From Epiperipatus broadwayi (taxonomy: Eukaryota > Onychophora > Udeonychophora > Euonychophora > Peripatidae): a DNA stretch of 64,000 nt. Below are positions 11,135 through 20,874 of the stretch, one piece after another. The notes under the pieces were generated by a model. The model was not told the origin of the DNA, did no database searches, and was given only the letters and a program-made list of their open reading frames with translations. The stretch covers positions 64,001 to 128,000 of the forward strand of contig JAQFVV010000274.1 of NCBI GenBank assembly GCA_028023455.1. Direction: 5' to 3'. The translations under genes were made by a program, and so were the position numbers. Position 1 is the first letter of the stretch, and every line of letters starts with the position of its first letter.

Positions 11135-12259
11135 ACTCCAGTGATCAAGTTATATAGCAAAACATTGAGTTAATAAAGAAAAATTTGCAAAGGTATTACA
11201 TTTTATATAATTCAAATATTTTTTAGAAAACAATTTAGAAAGAGTTTACAATAATATAGTTAGCTAACCTGATTTTGAAGAAATAATGATTATTTTGAAT
11301 TTTTCACAGAGCTCTGTTATTTTAATAATATTAAGGCAGTTCTCCTATAGCTGGACTGGAGATATTCGAGCTGGAATGAAGGTGAGTTCTTTGGCGACTT
11401 ATAACATGTTCTCTTTAGTTGGGAGACGATTTTAAAATGGTGTTCCTGTAGCTGGACTGAAATTGGAACAAAGGTGAGTTTTTTTAACCGCTTATGGCAT
11501 CTTCTATTTATTATAAGCTTGTTAACGCAATGTTGGTTGTTGCTTCGGCTTTTGGGTGGATCGAACTTCAGCGTTCCATCACGGGAGTTGCAACAAATTC
11601 TTGCCTGACTAGCAGGCCATAGTTAAATTAACAAATTTTCAGCTTCACGTAGTAACAACTTTTCAAAAGCAAGATGGAGTCTCCCCGCTTAAAATCTAGC
11701 CTATTTATATATTTCCACCAAGCCTTAAGACCTTTTTGGAATTTCATTTGCCTCCAGACCAATTGATTTTTAATTAAACAAAATCATATAATCTACTACT
11801 GATAAAGTCTCCGAGGTGTTATTTTTAATTTACTTAAAAAATTATAACAATATATAAATTATATAATTTTGATTCCATTTCATTAATTAAATTTCGTTTT
11901 AGGTGTTATAAAATGTTAAGGCCTAGCAGATAGTAATGGTTCTGATTTAATGATAAAGTCTTTTGTTGAAACAAACTCAATCAGTAAACTAGATTTTACT
12001 TTTACCCCAGGTGCGGACACTAATTGATTTCTTGTTTACACAAAACTCACATTTTTAATTATAAACCGATGATTTTTATTTTAACTTGAAATAAATAACA
12101 TTTAACATATTTTCCTTACCAATATTATTTGTTTAAAAAAAAAGCAAATTTAAAGAAATACTTTAGTTTCAATTATATCTGTAAAACATTAAATCAGTAA
12201 AACGTAAATATATTTTAAAGAAAACATTTTACATTATACCTTTTTATTTAAACTTAAAT
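11135..12259. repeat. hAT left-flank sequence, array copy 3
   Basis: Matches 2244-3367 and 47858-48982. No coding region recognised. It contains GTGAG-type sequence after GCTGGACTGAAATTGGAAC that could look like a splice donor, but nothing supports an exon. Confidence 0.65.
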
Positions 12260-12283
12260 ATATATACCACATATGGGCAACCT
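12260..12283 (+). repeat. hAT left TSD and terminal inverted repeat (copy A)
   Basis: ATATATAC (12260-12267) followed by CACATATGGGCAACCT. The same arrangement occurs at 465, 3368 and 48983. Confidence 0.8.
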
Positions 12284-13080
12284 CTGGCTCTTTACGACTT
12301 TTAATCCAGCCCACCACTAATCTATTTCAGCCATGTTTAATTCTGATTGTCAAATTTTTGAATAGAGCCTAGTGAGAGTTACGTTTGATTTTTACTTTTT
12401 GTGCAATTAAATAATTATGTTGTTTAATAAATTTATATTTTATATCTTTATTTAAGTCTTAATGATTAAAATTTAAAAAACTAAAATTATTAATATTTTA
12501 AAATAGTGAAAATAAATGTGAAAACGAAGTTCTTAGCGATAACAAAAAAGCACGTCTTAATTAGCTGCATGGAACGTATTGGAAAGGTTAGAATTGAGCT
12601 GGTATTTTTCTGCCAGCTCATATTCATACATATATACGCACATATATATATTATTAAAATCGCGTGTATATTATTTTATAATAAAACATATTTTTTATAT
12701 TAAAAATTAATAAAACTTCTTTTTTTTAAAGGGAATTTTAAAAGTTTTGAAATCAATTAAATCGAGATTAAAAGGGGGGGGGATGACAAAACTTAAGATC
12801 TTGCAGGTTTTTTTTTTTTTTTTTATAAAAGTTTTTTTTTTTTTTCCTATATAGCAAGTGTAAATATGTAGATAAAGGTGGAAATAAAAATAACAAAATC
12901 TTCAGGTGTATATATATAAATAGAAATCAACTTAAAAATTGAGCAATAATTGACTAGGTAAGGTTATACAATCACATGCCGGAATTAAAGTATACCAAGG
13001 ATTAAAAGCAAAGAAGTCTTAAAAAAGTCACACCGGTAAAAACACAGACCTCCCATATACAGTCTTAACTAGATCCTCTG

Positions 13081-14388
13081 CTAGACTTTCTTTTGTTTCC
13101 AATTATTATAGGCCTGAGCCAAATCATGCTGGATAACAATAGAAGCCTCGTTTGGGGGCAGAGTCCACCATCTAGAGGTGTTAATACCGCCGGACAAGAT
13201 TTGGTCAGCCCATTTTCTTGCCAATTCCTCTGTTGGTACATAAGGCTGAAGGGCACGGGCCACCTTTCCTCTATAATTCTCAATCGGAATGGAAGATGGC
13301 AACTGGGAAGGTGTAGCAACTTGAGGTGAAGAGTGTGAGGCAGAACTTATGGACGGAGCGTGGGGCCCAAGAAATTCCCCTACACGTGGACCCCAGATGC
13401 TACACGAGGTGGAAATCTCATTAAGCCTCACTGCAAGGTCCTCAATCGGCTTAGTAAAGGCCTCGTATAGAGCTGAGTGCTTTGCTATATCCTGAGTGAT
13501 TTTAGCTGATAGGGATCTAGTGAGTTCATATTGAGCTGAGGCAGAAGCCACTAGCTTCCCTGCACTACTTAGGTGTTCTCCTAGGCCTTTGAGCAATTTT
13601 TTATGCGAGCTCACAAGTGCTTTCGTTTCAATTAAGCGGCCCGTCTCGAGTCCACCTTGAGCAAATCTTTCATCATAATTTATTCCTCGCCAGGTGTTTA
13701 GTATACTGTTTTTTGAATGTTCAGTTAACATGGTCGTGTTGACGATAAAGTAATGATAGTCCTGACAGACTTGGGAACTTCGTTCAGGTGGGCGTGGAAG
13801 TATATCCATAAGCTCATCTAACAATGGAGTGAATCTGTCTCTGGGATCGTGCAGTTCCTCAGGGTGTTCTGGACTGGGACTTTCAAAACTTATGGATGCC
13901 AATTGAGAGGGAGTTGGTAGCATACTGGAGGGGTGAGGAAGGGTTCTTAAGATTGGTGAGCTGCTGGTGGACTTCAACTCAAAAGGATCCAGGGGTGGTT
14001 GTTCTGATTGGAGCGATTCCTCCTCCAACAGCTGGATGTTAGAAAGCCGGACCCCTACAGGAGTGGTGGTTGCACTAGGAGAGGGTGGCCCCTCCAGTAT
14101 GTGGAAGTTGGTGGATTCGAGGCTTTGACGGCTGGTGGATGCCTTGATGGGAGTCTCTGAGCTGGATTGCTGGTTGGACGGTGTTATAGGGGAAGATAAA
14201 GTATTGGCTTCAGTTTCAAAAAATGTTTGCCTCTGGGAGTAACTTTGTTTCTCCGAGATTTCATCTTCGGGTAAAGTCATATGTTCCAGAATCTCTATCG
14301 GGGCTTTTCTTTTTAAGGAGGAGGCTCTGGTGTTGAGGCTACTGGATTGCTGTTTGGACTGCGAGGCTGAGGGAAGTTGTTTAGGCAT
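13081..14388 (-). CDS. Unrecognised hAT-borne protein, 435 aa, intact frame
   Basis: The frame starts at a true ATG at 14388 (MPKQLPSASQ..) and is open for 435 codons. Residues ~1-190 are rich in S, P, T and E and look disordered, with a basic patch LKRKAP near residues 25-30 that could be a nuclear signal. Residues ~195-350 look mostly helical (..VCQDYHYFIV.., ..SHKKLLKGLGEHL.., ..LTRSLSAKITQDI..). The last ~65 residues are conserved in every copy (..PTEELARKWADQI.., ..SRWWTLPPNEAS..). No zinc finger, nuclease or transmembrane motif is visible and I do not recognise the family. It is divergent to the decayed transposase. A 2-bp deletion relative to copies 1 and 2 replaces the last seven residues (ESSRGSS) by V. 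A DNA-binding or transposition accessory role is possible but unproven. Confidence 0.7.
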   Translation of the reverse strand: MPKQLPSASQSKQQSSSLNTRASSLKRKAPIEILEHMTLPEDEISEKQSYSQRQTFFETEANTLSSPITPSNQQSSSETPIKASTSRQSLESTNFHILEGPPSPSATTTPVGVRLSNIQLLEEESLQSEQPPLDPFELKSTSSSPILRTLPHPSSMLPTPSQLASISFESPSPEHPEELHDPRDRFTPLLDELMDILPRPPERSSQVCQDYHYFIVNTTMLTEHSKNSILNTWRGINYDERFAQGGLETGRLIETKALVSSHKKLLKGLGEHLSSAGKLVASASAQYELTRSLSAKITQDIAKHSALYEAFTKPIEDLAVRLNEISTSCSIWGPRVGEFLGPHAPSISSASHSSPQVATPSQLPSSIPIENYRGKVARALQPYVPTEELARKWADQILSGGINTSRWWTLPPNEASIVIQHDLAQAYNNWKQKKV

Positions 14389-14425
14389 GATGTTGTAATG
14401 AGGAAAAGGCTTGATTCTTATAAAA
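14389..14425 (-). promoter_or_regulatory. TATA-like core promoter of the cargo ORF
   Basis: On the minus strand CTTTTATAAGAATC (TATAAG complement at 14417-14422) lies ~30 bp above the ATG. CCTCATTAC, an initiator-like match, lies between. This would give a very short leader. The same arrangement is kept in copy B (51119-51155). Confidence 0.45.
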
Positions 14426-15102
14426 GTTTGTTTTTTGGTTTATTTCTAATTTTTAGAAATTTTTAAAGTTAGAAGGAGCAACAAAGTACAGTATAGAATT
14501 TTTCTGCAATTAGCTCTATTGTTGTAACTTTGATAGTGGAGGTATTTTTGTGCTACCTATTACGCTCATCAGTTTGGAATCTCCTCAGGATTATAAGTAA
14601 CTGCAAAAAAAACTATAAATTACGGGATTGTCTTTTGTTTGAGATTAATTGGGAATTTTGCTGAAGTTAGTGACTGGTCAAACCACGACAAGTATAGGAT
14701 GAAATACTTATCCCACAGGGCCATCACTGATCGATCAGGGTAGCTATAAACTGTTACTGAGTGAACTTTGATTCCATTTTGCGTAATAGACATAGATATA
14801 TACTATTAAGTGTCTTAAATGTTTCAACAAGAGTGTGGGATTATTGCTGGGAATTTTATTATATGTTAAATTAGTTAAAACAAAGGGAGAGGGGTTTAAA
14901 CTCATATATGCTTTAAATATGTTTCTTTTATATGCATTTTATTATAATTCATGTGTGAATCAGATTAGATTTTCCCTAATAATGTTAACTGCTCGATCTT
15001 GAAAGATCAATGAAAAGAATATTAGTTAAATAATTTGTACAGTATTTTTAAAAAAAATTGATGTTTGCGTTTAATTTAAGCTTGTATTTGCTATTTATAT
15101 AT
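14426..15102. other. Region upstream of the cargo ORF (divergent intergenic region)
   Basis: Together with 17731-18630 this forms the ~1.6 kb spacer between the two divergent genes of the hAT element (51156-52690 in copy B). No gene is visible in it. It probably held promoters for both genes. The PLE inserted in its (TA)n stretch. Confidence 0.5.
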
Positions 15103-15246
15103 ATAATATTAAATACGCTTAACGTATATAGTGAAATTAAATTCAACGATTATATTAATATTTCTTAAGGCTAAGCGCTTTCAGAGCTTTCACTCATATT
15201 CATAGCCTTTTAACGTAGTAATTTATGCAAATCTATGCAAGCTTAT

Positions 15247-15652
15247 TTATATTGTCCATCTCTTTGAAATGGAAAAGCATGTGTCTCTCCTGTTTATTGC
15301 TTTTAAATCTTTTGATATATACCATGCTTCTTTCACCTTCCTTTTGATGTCATTTCTTTCAGTTGTAATTATCCTAGCATTTGCAGGTTCGAATTCATGA
15401 TTAGCCTCTATCTGGTGGTCCACAAATACTGAGCTGCCTTCGTTTGTTCTTAATACTCTTTTATATAAGTATTTATGCTGAGCCACTCTGTTGTTTATAG
15501 TGGCCCGAGACTCACCATAGTATACTGCACCGCAGTCAGCTTGAGGGCATGCCAACCTGTACACAACATGTGGTGTTGATTGTAGGTCAATTTTGTCCTT
15601 AGAATTGTTCAAAATCCTGTTGGTGTTTGGAGGGGTTCGGAAACCTACTGTA
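15247..15652 (-). pseudogene. Inverted fragment: GIY-YIG nuclease end of PLE family 1
   Basis: The frame encodes the C-terminal ~120 residues of the PLE protein (VVYRLACPQADCGAVYYGES.., ..KRKVKEAWYISKD.., ending SKRWTI). It is almost identical to 17170-17542 on the other strand. It lacks reverse transcriptase and any start codon, so it is a truncated copy made by the inverted-end structure. Confidence 0.8.
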
Positions 15653-15659
15653 AGTTAAT

Positions 15660-16982
15660 TTGTCTAGCGTTAGACCATCGGCTGAAATTAGATCTATCCT
15701 GAATCTTGGACCTAAATTTGTAGGAGGAGGATGGAATCAACCCAAAATGGAAATAATGGCAGACACGGAAGCAGCTTTAATAAATTATCCTATGAGAGAT
15801 AATGTTATTTATGAGATTAACAGGATCATTAGTAATAAGAAATTGAATACTGAAAATAATGGCTGGAACAATAAAGTCATGAATGCGAAAAAGTTCTTTA
15901 TTGAAAATAAAATTATTTGTCTTAAAGAGGACAAAGGCAATCGCTTCGTTTTGATGGATGAAGAAGAATATAAAGAAAAGATGAGAATACAAATTCAGAA
16001 ATTGGGCTTTGAGTTTTCAGCTGAGGTTAATAATAAAATGAACAGAGAAAAATTTATCTCTTTAATCCTGCGCAAGCATAAAAATAAAGGAATAAATCAA
16101 GCTGAATATTATAGAATATACCCATCTGCCACATCACAACCACGAATGTTTGCGAATGCTAAAATGCATAAACAAGGGACTCCATTAAGACTAAGGCTTG
16201 ACTTTGGAGGTGTTCATTATGCAAACACAGCAAAATTAATAAATTCATGGTTAATAGAATTAATAGGATTTGGCAAATATACTATAAAATCTTCTTTCGA
16301 GTTTGTAGACTTAATTAAAAATGCAGCCATCAATGACAGTTTCAATATAGCAGCCATAGATATATCTGAACTCTACGGATCGATTAATAGAAAAGGTTCA
16401 ATCAGGATAATTAAAGAAGAGCTTCAAAATAATCATTGTCCTGAACAGAAAATTGATTTTATCATTGACTTCATGAATTGGTTGGATGAGAACATATTTG
16501 CGACATTTGAAAATAGATGGTATAGGATGAATAATGGATGGCCGATGGGACTGCCTATGAGTGGCATTGTATCTAGTATTGTAATCGGTTATTTTGAAAG
16601 CAAGATTATATCAAAGTTCCAAGAACAAACACATGGATTAATTTACTGTAGGTATGTAGATGACATTTTCATTGCAGCACCTAAACTTATAATAAAAGCC
16701 ATTCAAGATGAACTGCAGGCACATACCAACTTAATATTTAACTGCACTGAAGAGAGTGAGCTTAATACAATTAATTATTTGGACCTAATAATGACTAGAA
16801 CACACAGATGCATTGATTACAACATGAAAGTAAAACCATTAAATATTAGAGGATACATCCATACTAAATCGAAAACACCGAGGGTCCACAAATTGGCAGG
16901 GCTTTCTGGCTTCTTGTTCAGGAATTACCATTTGTGCAAATATGAAGAAGAATTAATATTAACCAATATGTTAATGATCTGA
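15660..16982 (+). pseudogene. Penelope-like reverse transcriptase (PLE family 1), 5'-truncated
   Basis: An open frame of ~440 codons begins directly at the head-to-head junction without an ATG. In order it carries: FVGGGW, CLKEDKGNRFVLM (N-terminal RT region), IDISELYGSI (motif A), NGWPMGLPMSG (motif B), YCRYVDDIFIA (motif C with the catalytic DD), and LAGLSGFLFRN in the thumb region. By comparison with PLE family 2 at 42588-44774, about 80-120 N-terminal residues are missing. The frame ends at TGA 16980-16982, where a single indel moves the reading frame into 16982-17542. The enzyme would copy element RNA at a nicked target. Confidence 0.8.
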
Positions 16983-17542
16983 TGAAGGTTGGTTATGATT
17001 TAATAACCATCAACAGAAGAATTAAAACATTTTATGAAAACATAACCAAACCTAGTAAGGACAAAAAACAACGCATATGTCTGCCATATATTCCTAACAT
17101 TGCTAGAAAACTGGTCAAAAAATTGCAAAATGAATTTACAGTAGGTTTTCGAACCCCTCCAAACACCAACAGGATTTTGAACAATTCTAAGGACAAAATT
17201 GACCTACAATCAACACCACATGTTGTGTACAGGTTGGCATGCCCTCAAGCGGACTGCGGTGCAGTATACTATGGTGAGACTTGGGCCACTATAAACAACA
17301 GAGTGGCTCAGCATAAATACTTATATAAAAGAGTATTAAGAACAAACGAAGGCAGCTCAGTATTTGTGGACCACCAGATAGAGGCTAATCATGAATTCGA
17401 ACCTGCAAATGCTAGGATAATTACAACTGAAAGAAATGACATCAAAAGGAAGGTGAAAGAAGCATGGTATATATCAAGAGATTTAAAAGCAATAAACAGG
17501 AGAGACACATGCTTTTCCATTTCAAAGAGATGGACAATATAA
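16982..17542 (+). pseudogene. GIY-YIG endonuclease domain of PLE family 1 (frameshifted from RT)
   Basis: This frame continues the PLE protein (NDLMKVGYDLITINRRIK..) through a basic linker into a GIY-YIG nuclease. It shows VVYRLACPQADCGAVYYGE with the paired cysteines typical of PLE nucleases, NNRVAQHKYLYKR with the catalytic arginine, and KRKVKEAWYI with the metal-binding glutamate. All key residues are present. It ends at SKRWTI. The overlap ATGATCTGATGA at the frame change looks like a disabling indel, though a programmed shift cannot be excluded from one copy. Confidence 0.8.
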
Positions 17543-18630
17543 ATAAGCTTGCATAGATTTGCATAAATTACTACGTTAAAAGGCTATGAATATGAGTGAA
17601 TGCTCTGAAAGCGCTTAGCCTTAAGAAATATTAATATAATCGTTGAATTTAATTTCACTATATACGTTAAGCGTATTTAATATTACATTATTATCAATAG
17701 TGAAGAAAAATCGGAAATTATTTATATATATATAAAAGATTCGAGTCAGTTGGAAATGCTATAGGAAAAGGGAATATGGTTTTTTTAAATTGAAAGTGAA
17801 TGTAATAAAATCTATTAAATGTCATATTTGAGTGTCCCTGTTTAATCTGGTTCAGTAATATTATTCAGTGTACTTTTGACTGAAATAAATTCACATGCAT
17901 AAGGTTATTTGGTGATTGCCGTATTTGCATAATCTTTGAAAATTTACAGACCAAGGTAAAATATTGTGGCACAGAATGAAATATTAGAAATTTATAACAT
18001 TAAAAAAATGATACATTCACAATTAATTATCATCAAAGAAACAAAAAAAGTTATATAAGTTAATAAATTATTTACTGTTATTAAAAAATTATTCCCTATT
18101 GTTTTTGCAAAGCCAGCAATGGCGATTTCTGCTTTTTCATATATTTCCTATGAGCAATCTTTTTTAAAGAAAATATTTTCAAAGCAATTCCCTAGTAGTG
18201 ATATATTTTTTGGTTTAATAATAAATGTTTTACAAAAATATTATGTCATAATCATTAACAATTATTGAAAATCACTTTTTTTAGTCTTATTTAGCTCCTC
18301 TCAGAATTAATATTTTGAATAGGTAAGCTGATATCATATGACACTGTTTTCTCTCATCAAGATCTCTTTCTGATTTTGACTAGCAGTGTGTGAACATGTT
18401 ACAATGTGCCATTTTGATAGTTGCATTGGAGTTGCGCCTTGTTCAGTGCGTACATTTATATTGTGTTCTATCTGGAGTGTAAAAATCTTTTTTTTATTTT
18501 ATTTTAATATTTACACTGGGTTTGTGCCTTGTTAAGTGCCTGCATTTATATTGTTTTCTGTTCAGTATCTGCAGTGTTAAAAACAACTTTGTTTGACAGT
18601 TCTGAATATGTAGCTTTGAAATTTAGAACA

Positions 18631-20365
18631 ATGTCAGGGATTAATTAAAAAAAAAAAGTAGATACAGAGAATCAGCAATTTCAAGACAGCTGGACAGAGA
18701 AGTACTATTTTATCCTGAATAAAGGTTTGTCTATATGTTTGCTGTGCAATGAATCCATATCAGTCAACAAAGAATACAACTTGAAGAGACACTTTACTTT
18801 AAAACATGCAGATCACCAAAAAATTGATGGGCAACTACGAAAAGATGAAATAGAGAAATTGAAGAACTTGGATATCAGCAGAAAATGTTCACCAAGTAAT
18901 AAATGCAGCATGGAAGCATTGTGAAAGCCAGCTTTGTGTTAAATGAAAAAATTGCTAAGCATTCTAAATCATTTGGTGAAGGAGCATTTATCAAAGAATG
19001 TCTGTTGAATGTTGCAAGTATAATATGTCCTGAAAAGAAAAAGATTTTGAGAATATTAGTTTGTTGAGATAAACTATTGTCCATTGGATAGAAATCATGG
19101 CTGATGATATCCAAAAAAGTTTAAAAGAGAAGATTGCTAGATTCAAAGCATTTTCAATTGCTTTGGATGACAGCACTGATGCCTCTGAACAGCACAACTA
19201 GCAATATTTATTCTGGGAGTTGATGTGGATTTAATATCACAGAAGAATTTTATTTTGGTCCTAAAACAGACAGTTACTGGTGAAGATATATTTGAAAAAG
19301 TCAAAACAGTCTTCAAGATATTTGGGCTTAAATGAAGTTCACTATCTGGCATATGCACTGATTGAGCCCCTGTAATGGTTCGTGCATTGAAGGGATTTAT
19401 TGGAATAGTTCATGAAAAAGTATCCATTGGAAAAATTTAACAAATTTTCATTGCATTATCCACTAACAAAATCTGTGTGAAAAATCAATTAAATTTAGAA
19501 ATGTGATGGAAGTTGTAGTAGCCAATATTATTAAGTCACATGTACTTAATTACTGCAATTTAAGGAATATTTGGTAGACTTATTTTCAGATTATGAAAAT
19601 TTGTCTTATTGTGAAGTGAGGTAGTTGAGTAAAGATAAAAGGTTAAAATGATTTATGATCTGAGACAAGACAGCAGATTTTATGGACATAAAAGGAAAAA
19701 TAATTAACCAAGTAAAAGATGATGAGTGGGTGTTTGATTTAGCATTCCTTGTAGATGTCACTGAATACCTAAATGAAAATTTTGCACAAACCAGGATAAT
19801 TGATTCATGAACTGTATGGACATGTCAGTGCTTTTTGTAATAAATAAAATTGTTGGAAAGCCAGATAAGAGCTAAAAATTGTTACCATTTTCATGCTCTA
19901 GCAACTCATAAAAATATCCCTTATAATTGTTATAAGGCATAAATAGAGTAATATGATACAAGGTTTGCTGACTTCCAAAATAAAGACTCCATATTCACTA
20001 TATTTTCTCATCCGATAGATACTGATATAAATAATGTGCCAGAAAATTTACAGATGGACCTTATTGAGGTTCAAGCAGATTTAGTGCTAAAATTACAGTT
20101 TGAGAACATTGCTTTGATGGATTTTTATAAACATTTGGTGGAAGAAAAATATAGAAATATAGTGCCTTTTCAAAAAGAATTTTGTCTTTTTGGCAGCACA
20201 TATATGTGTGAACAGTTTTTTTCTAGAATGAAATTTAATAAATCAAAAATTCGGACAAGAATAACGGACAAAAACCTTAAAAATTCTATGTGATTGTTCT
20301 TAAGCAGTATTTCCATCAACATTGATAGTCTCATTGTTGAAGTACAAGGCCAATCCTTGCAATAA
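18631..20365 (+). pseudogene. hAT transposase (BED finger, GTF2IRD2-like), decayed, copy A
   Basis: The ATG at 18631 (MSGIN, then a stop) is followed by VDTENQQFQDSWTEKYYFIL in broken frame. A BED-type zinc finger follows (CLLCNESISV..LKRHFTLKHAD, C2H2, near 18740-18815). Middle pieces include FSIALDDSTDASEQ near 19160 with the RNase H-like catalytic-region aspartates, DDEWVFDLAFLVDVTEYL near 19720, and a C-terminal hAT dimerisation domain (20036-20293: MPENLQMDLIEVQ.., FGSTYMCEQFFSRMK). Many stops and frameshifts separate these pieces, so no transposase can be made. Order and content match BED-finger hAT transposases annotated in animals as GTF2IRD2-like or ZBED-like. Confidence 0.88.
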
Positions 20366-20486
20366 ATTGCTATGTCATTATTTTGAGATTTATGTAGCCC
20401 TTTATCATTCACTATTGTACTACTTAATTATTTGGTCCGGCCCTTGACTCAAAGACAGGAAGATAATTTGGCCCCTGAACTAGGAA

Positions 20487-20510
20487 AGGTTGCCCATGCC
20501 TGATATATAC
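20487..20510 (+). repeat. hAT right terminal inverted repeat and TSD (copy A)
   Basis: AGGTTGCCCATGCCTG followed by ATATATAC, the mirror of the left end at 12260-12283. Confidence 0.8.
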
Positions 20511-20874
20511 GAATCATTATGCCATTATTTCAAGGTTTAAATTATCCATCCACATACGAATATAATAGCGAATATAATTAAGAATTGACTGATAAATTAA
20601 TAAAAGATTTTATGAATAATTATAAGGATTTCTACTCTATAATTTTATCAAAGCTATCTAATTATAGCGTACTTGCGTATGTAAATGGATGATGCTATTC
20701 AGGCAGCCATGATAGCAAATTTTAATCGCTCAACTTATATATAACATTTTTACATTTAGAATAGGTTTGAAACTAGTTCAGATGTGTAGGTCATTAGATT
20801 GATGGTGAAACGGAAAGAGGTTGGAAGGTTTCCGTTTCAATATATATATTTATATTGTAGCCTCAACTTTATTT
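20511..20874. repeat. hAT right-flank sequence shared by blocks A and B
   Basis: Matches 54571-54934. Similarity stops after CCTCAACTTTATTT in both blocks. Because both flanks are shared, blocks A and B are copies of a larger duplicated segment, not independent hAT insertions. Confidence 0.75.

Larger units (their letters stand above)
1..14038. repeat. Head-to-tail array of ~2.9 kb units
   Basis: Unit boundaries are at 2243/2244 and 11134/11135. At each, the sequence passes from ..CAGCTGGAT (inside the minus-strand ORF) straight into ACTCCAGT.ATCAAG. Units 1 and 2 each hold ~1.1 kb of flanking sequence followed by the left ~1.76 kb of the hAT element. The third unit continues past the same point (GGATGTTAG, near 14034) into the complete element. 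Unit 2 is 2909 bp once the 5982 bp LTR element is removed. Unit 1 is cut by the window edge, so the array may extend leftward. The units differ by only scattered substitutions and small indels, so the amplification looks recent. A tandem duplication with breakpoints in GGAT/AT microhomology would explain it. Confidence 0.85.
15103..17730 (+). mobile_element. Penelope-like element with inverted partial copy (PLE family 1)
   Basis: Block B at 51830 shows the empty site (TTTGCTATTTATATATATATAAAAG). Here the same site is split by ~2.6 kb flanked on both sides by ATTTATATATATA-like sequence. Inside, 15103-15652 (minus strand) is an inverted copy of the 3' end, matching 17136-17690. It abuts head-to-head a 5'-truncated forward copy beginning near 15660. 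Partial inverted neighbours are a known feature of PLE insertions. The outer ends read TAATATTAAATACGCTTAACG in mirrored form. About 35 bp of extra sequence lies between the right PLE end and the target. Confidence 0.85.
12268..20502 (+). mobile_element. Complete hAT element, copy A, with cargo ORF and nested PLE
   Basis: The ends are CACATATGGGCAACCT at 12268 and AGGTTGCCCATGCCTG at 20487-20502. As inverted ends they agree at 13 of 16 positions. Both ends are flanked by the same 8 bp, ATATATAC (12260-12267 and 20503-20510), the target duplication length of hAT transposons. Subterminal stretches rich in GGCCC and CAGCCCGCCA also fit hAT. Without the ~2.6 kb PLE at 15103-17730 the element is about 5.6 kb, long for hAT. 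It carries two divergent genes: an unrecognised minus-strand ORF (13081-14388) and a decayed transposase (18631-20365). No second pair of hAT ends was found between them, so the ORF lies inside the element. Confidence 0.85.

Noticed and set aside
14555-14600. CTGATGAG on the minus strand upstream of the cargo ORF as a hammerhead ribozyme
   Set aside because: No stem II followed by GAAA, and no closing stem I partner.
12268-20502. Blocks A and B as two independent hAT insertions
   Set aside because: Both the inner sequence and >1 kb of left plus ~360 bp of right flank, including the same target duplication, are shared, so this is a segmental duplication.
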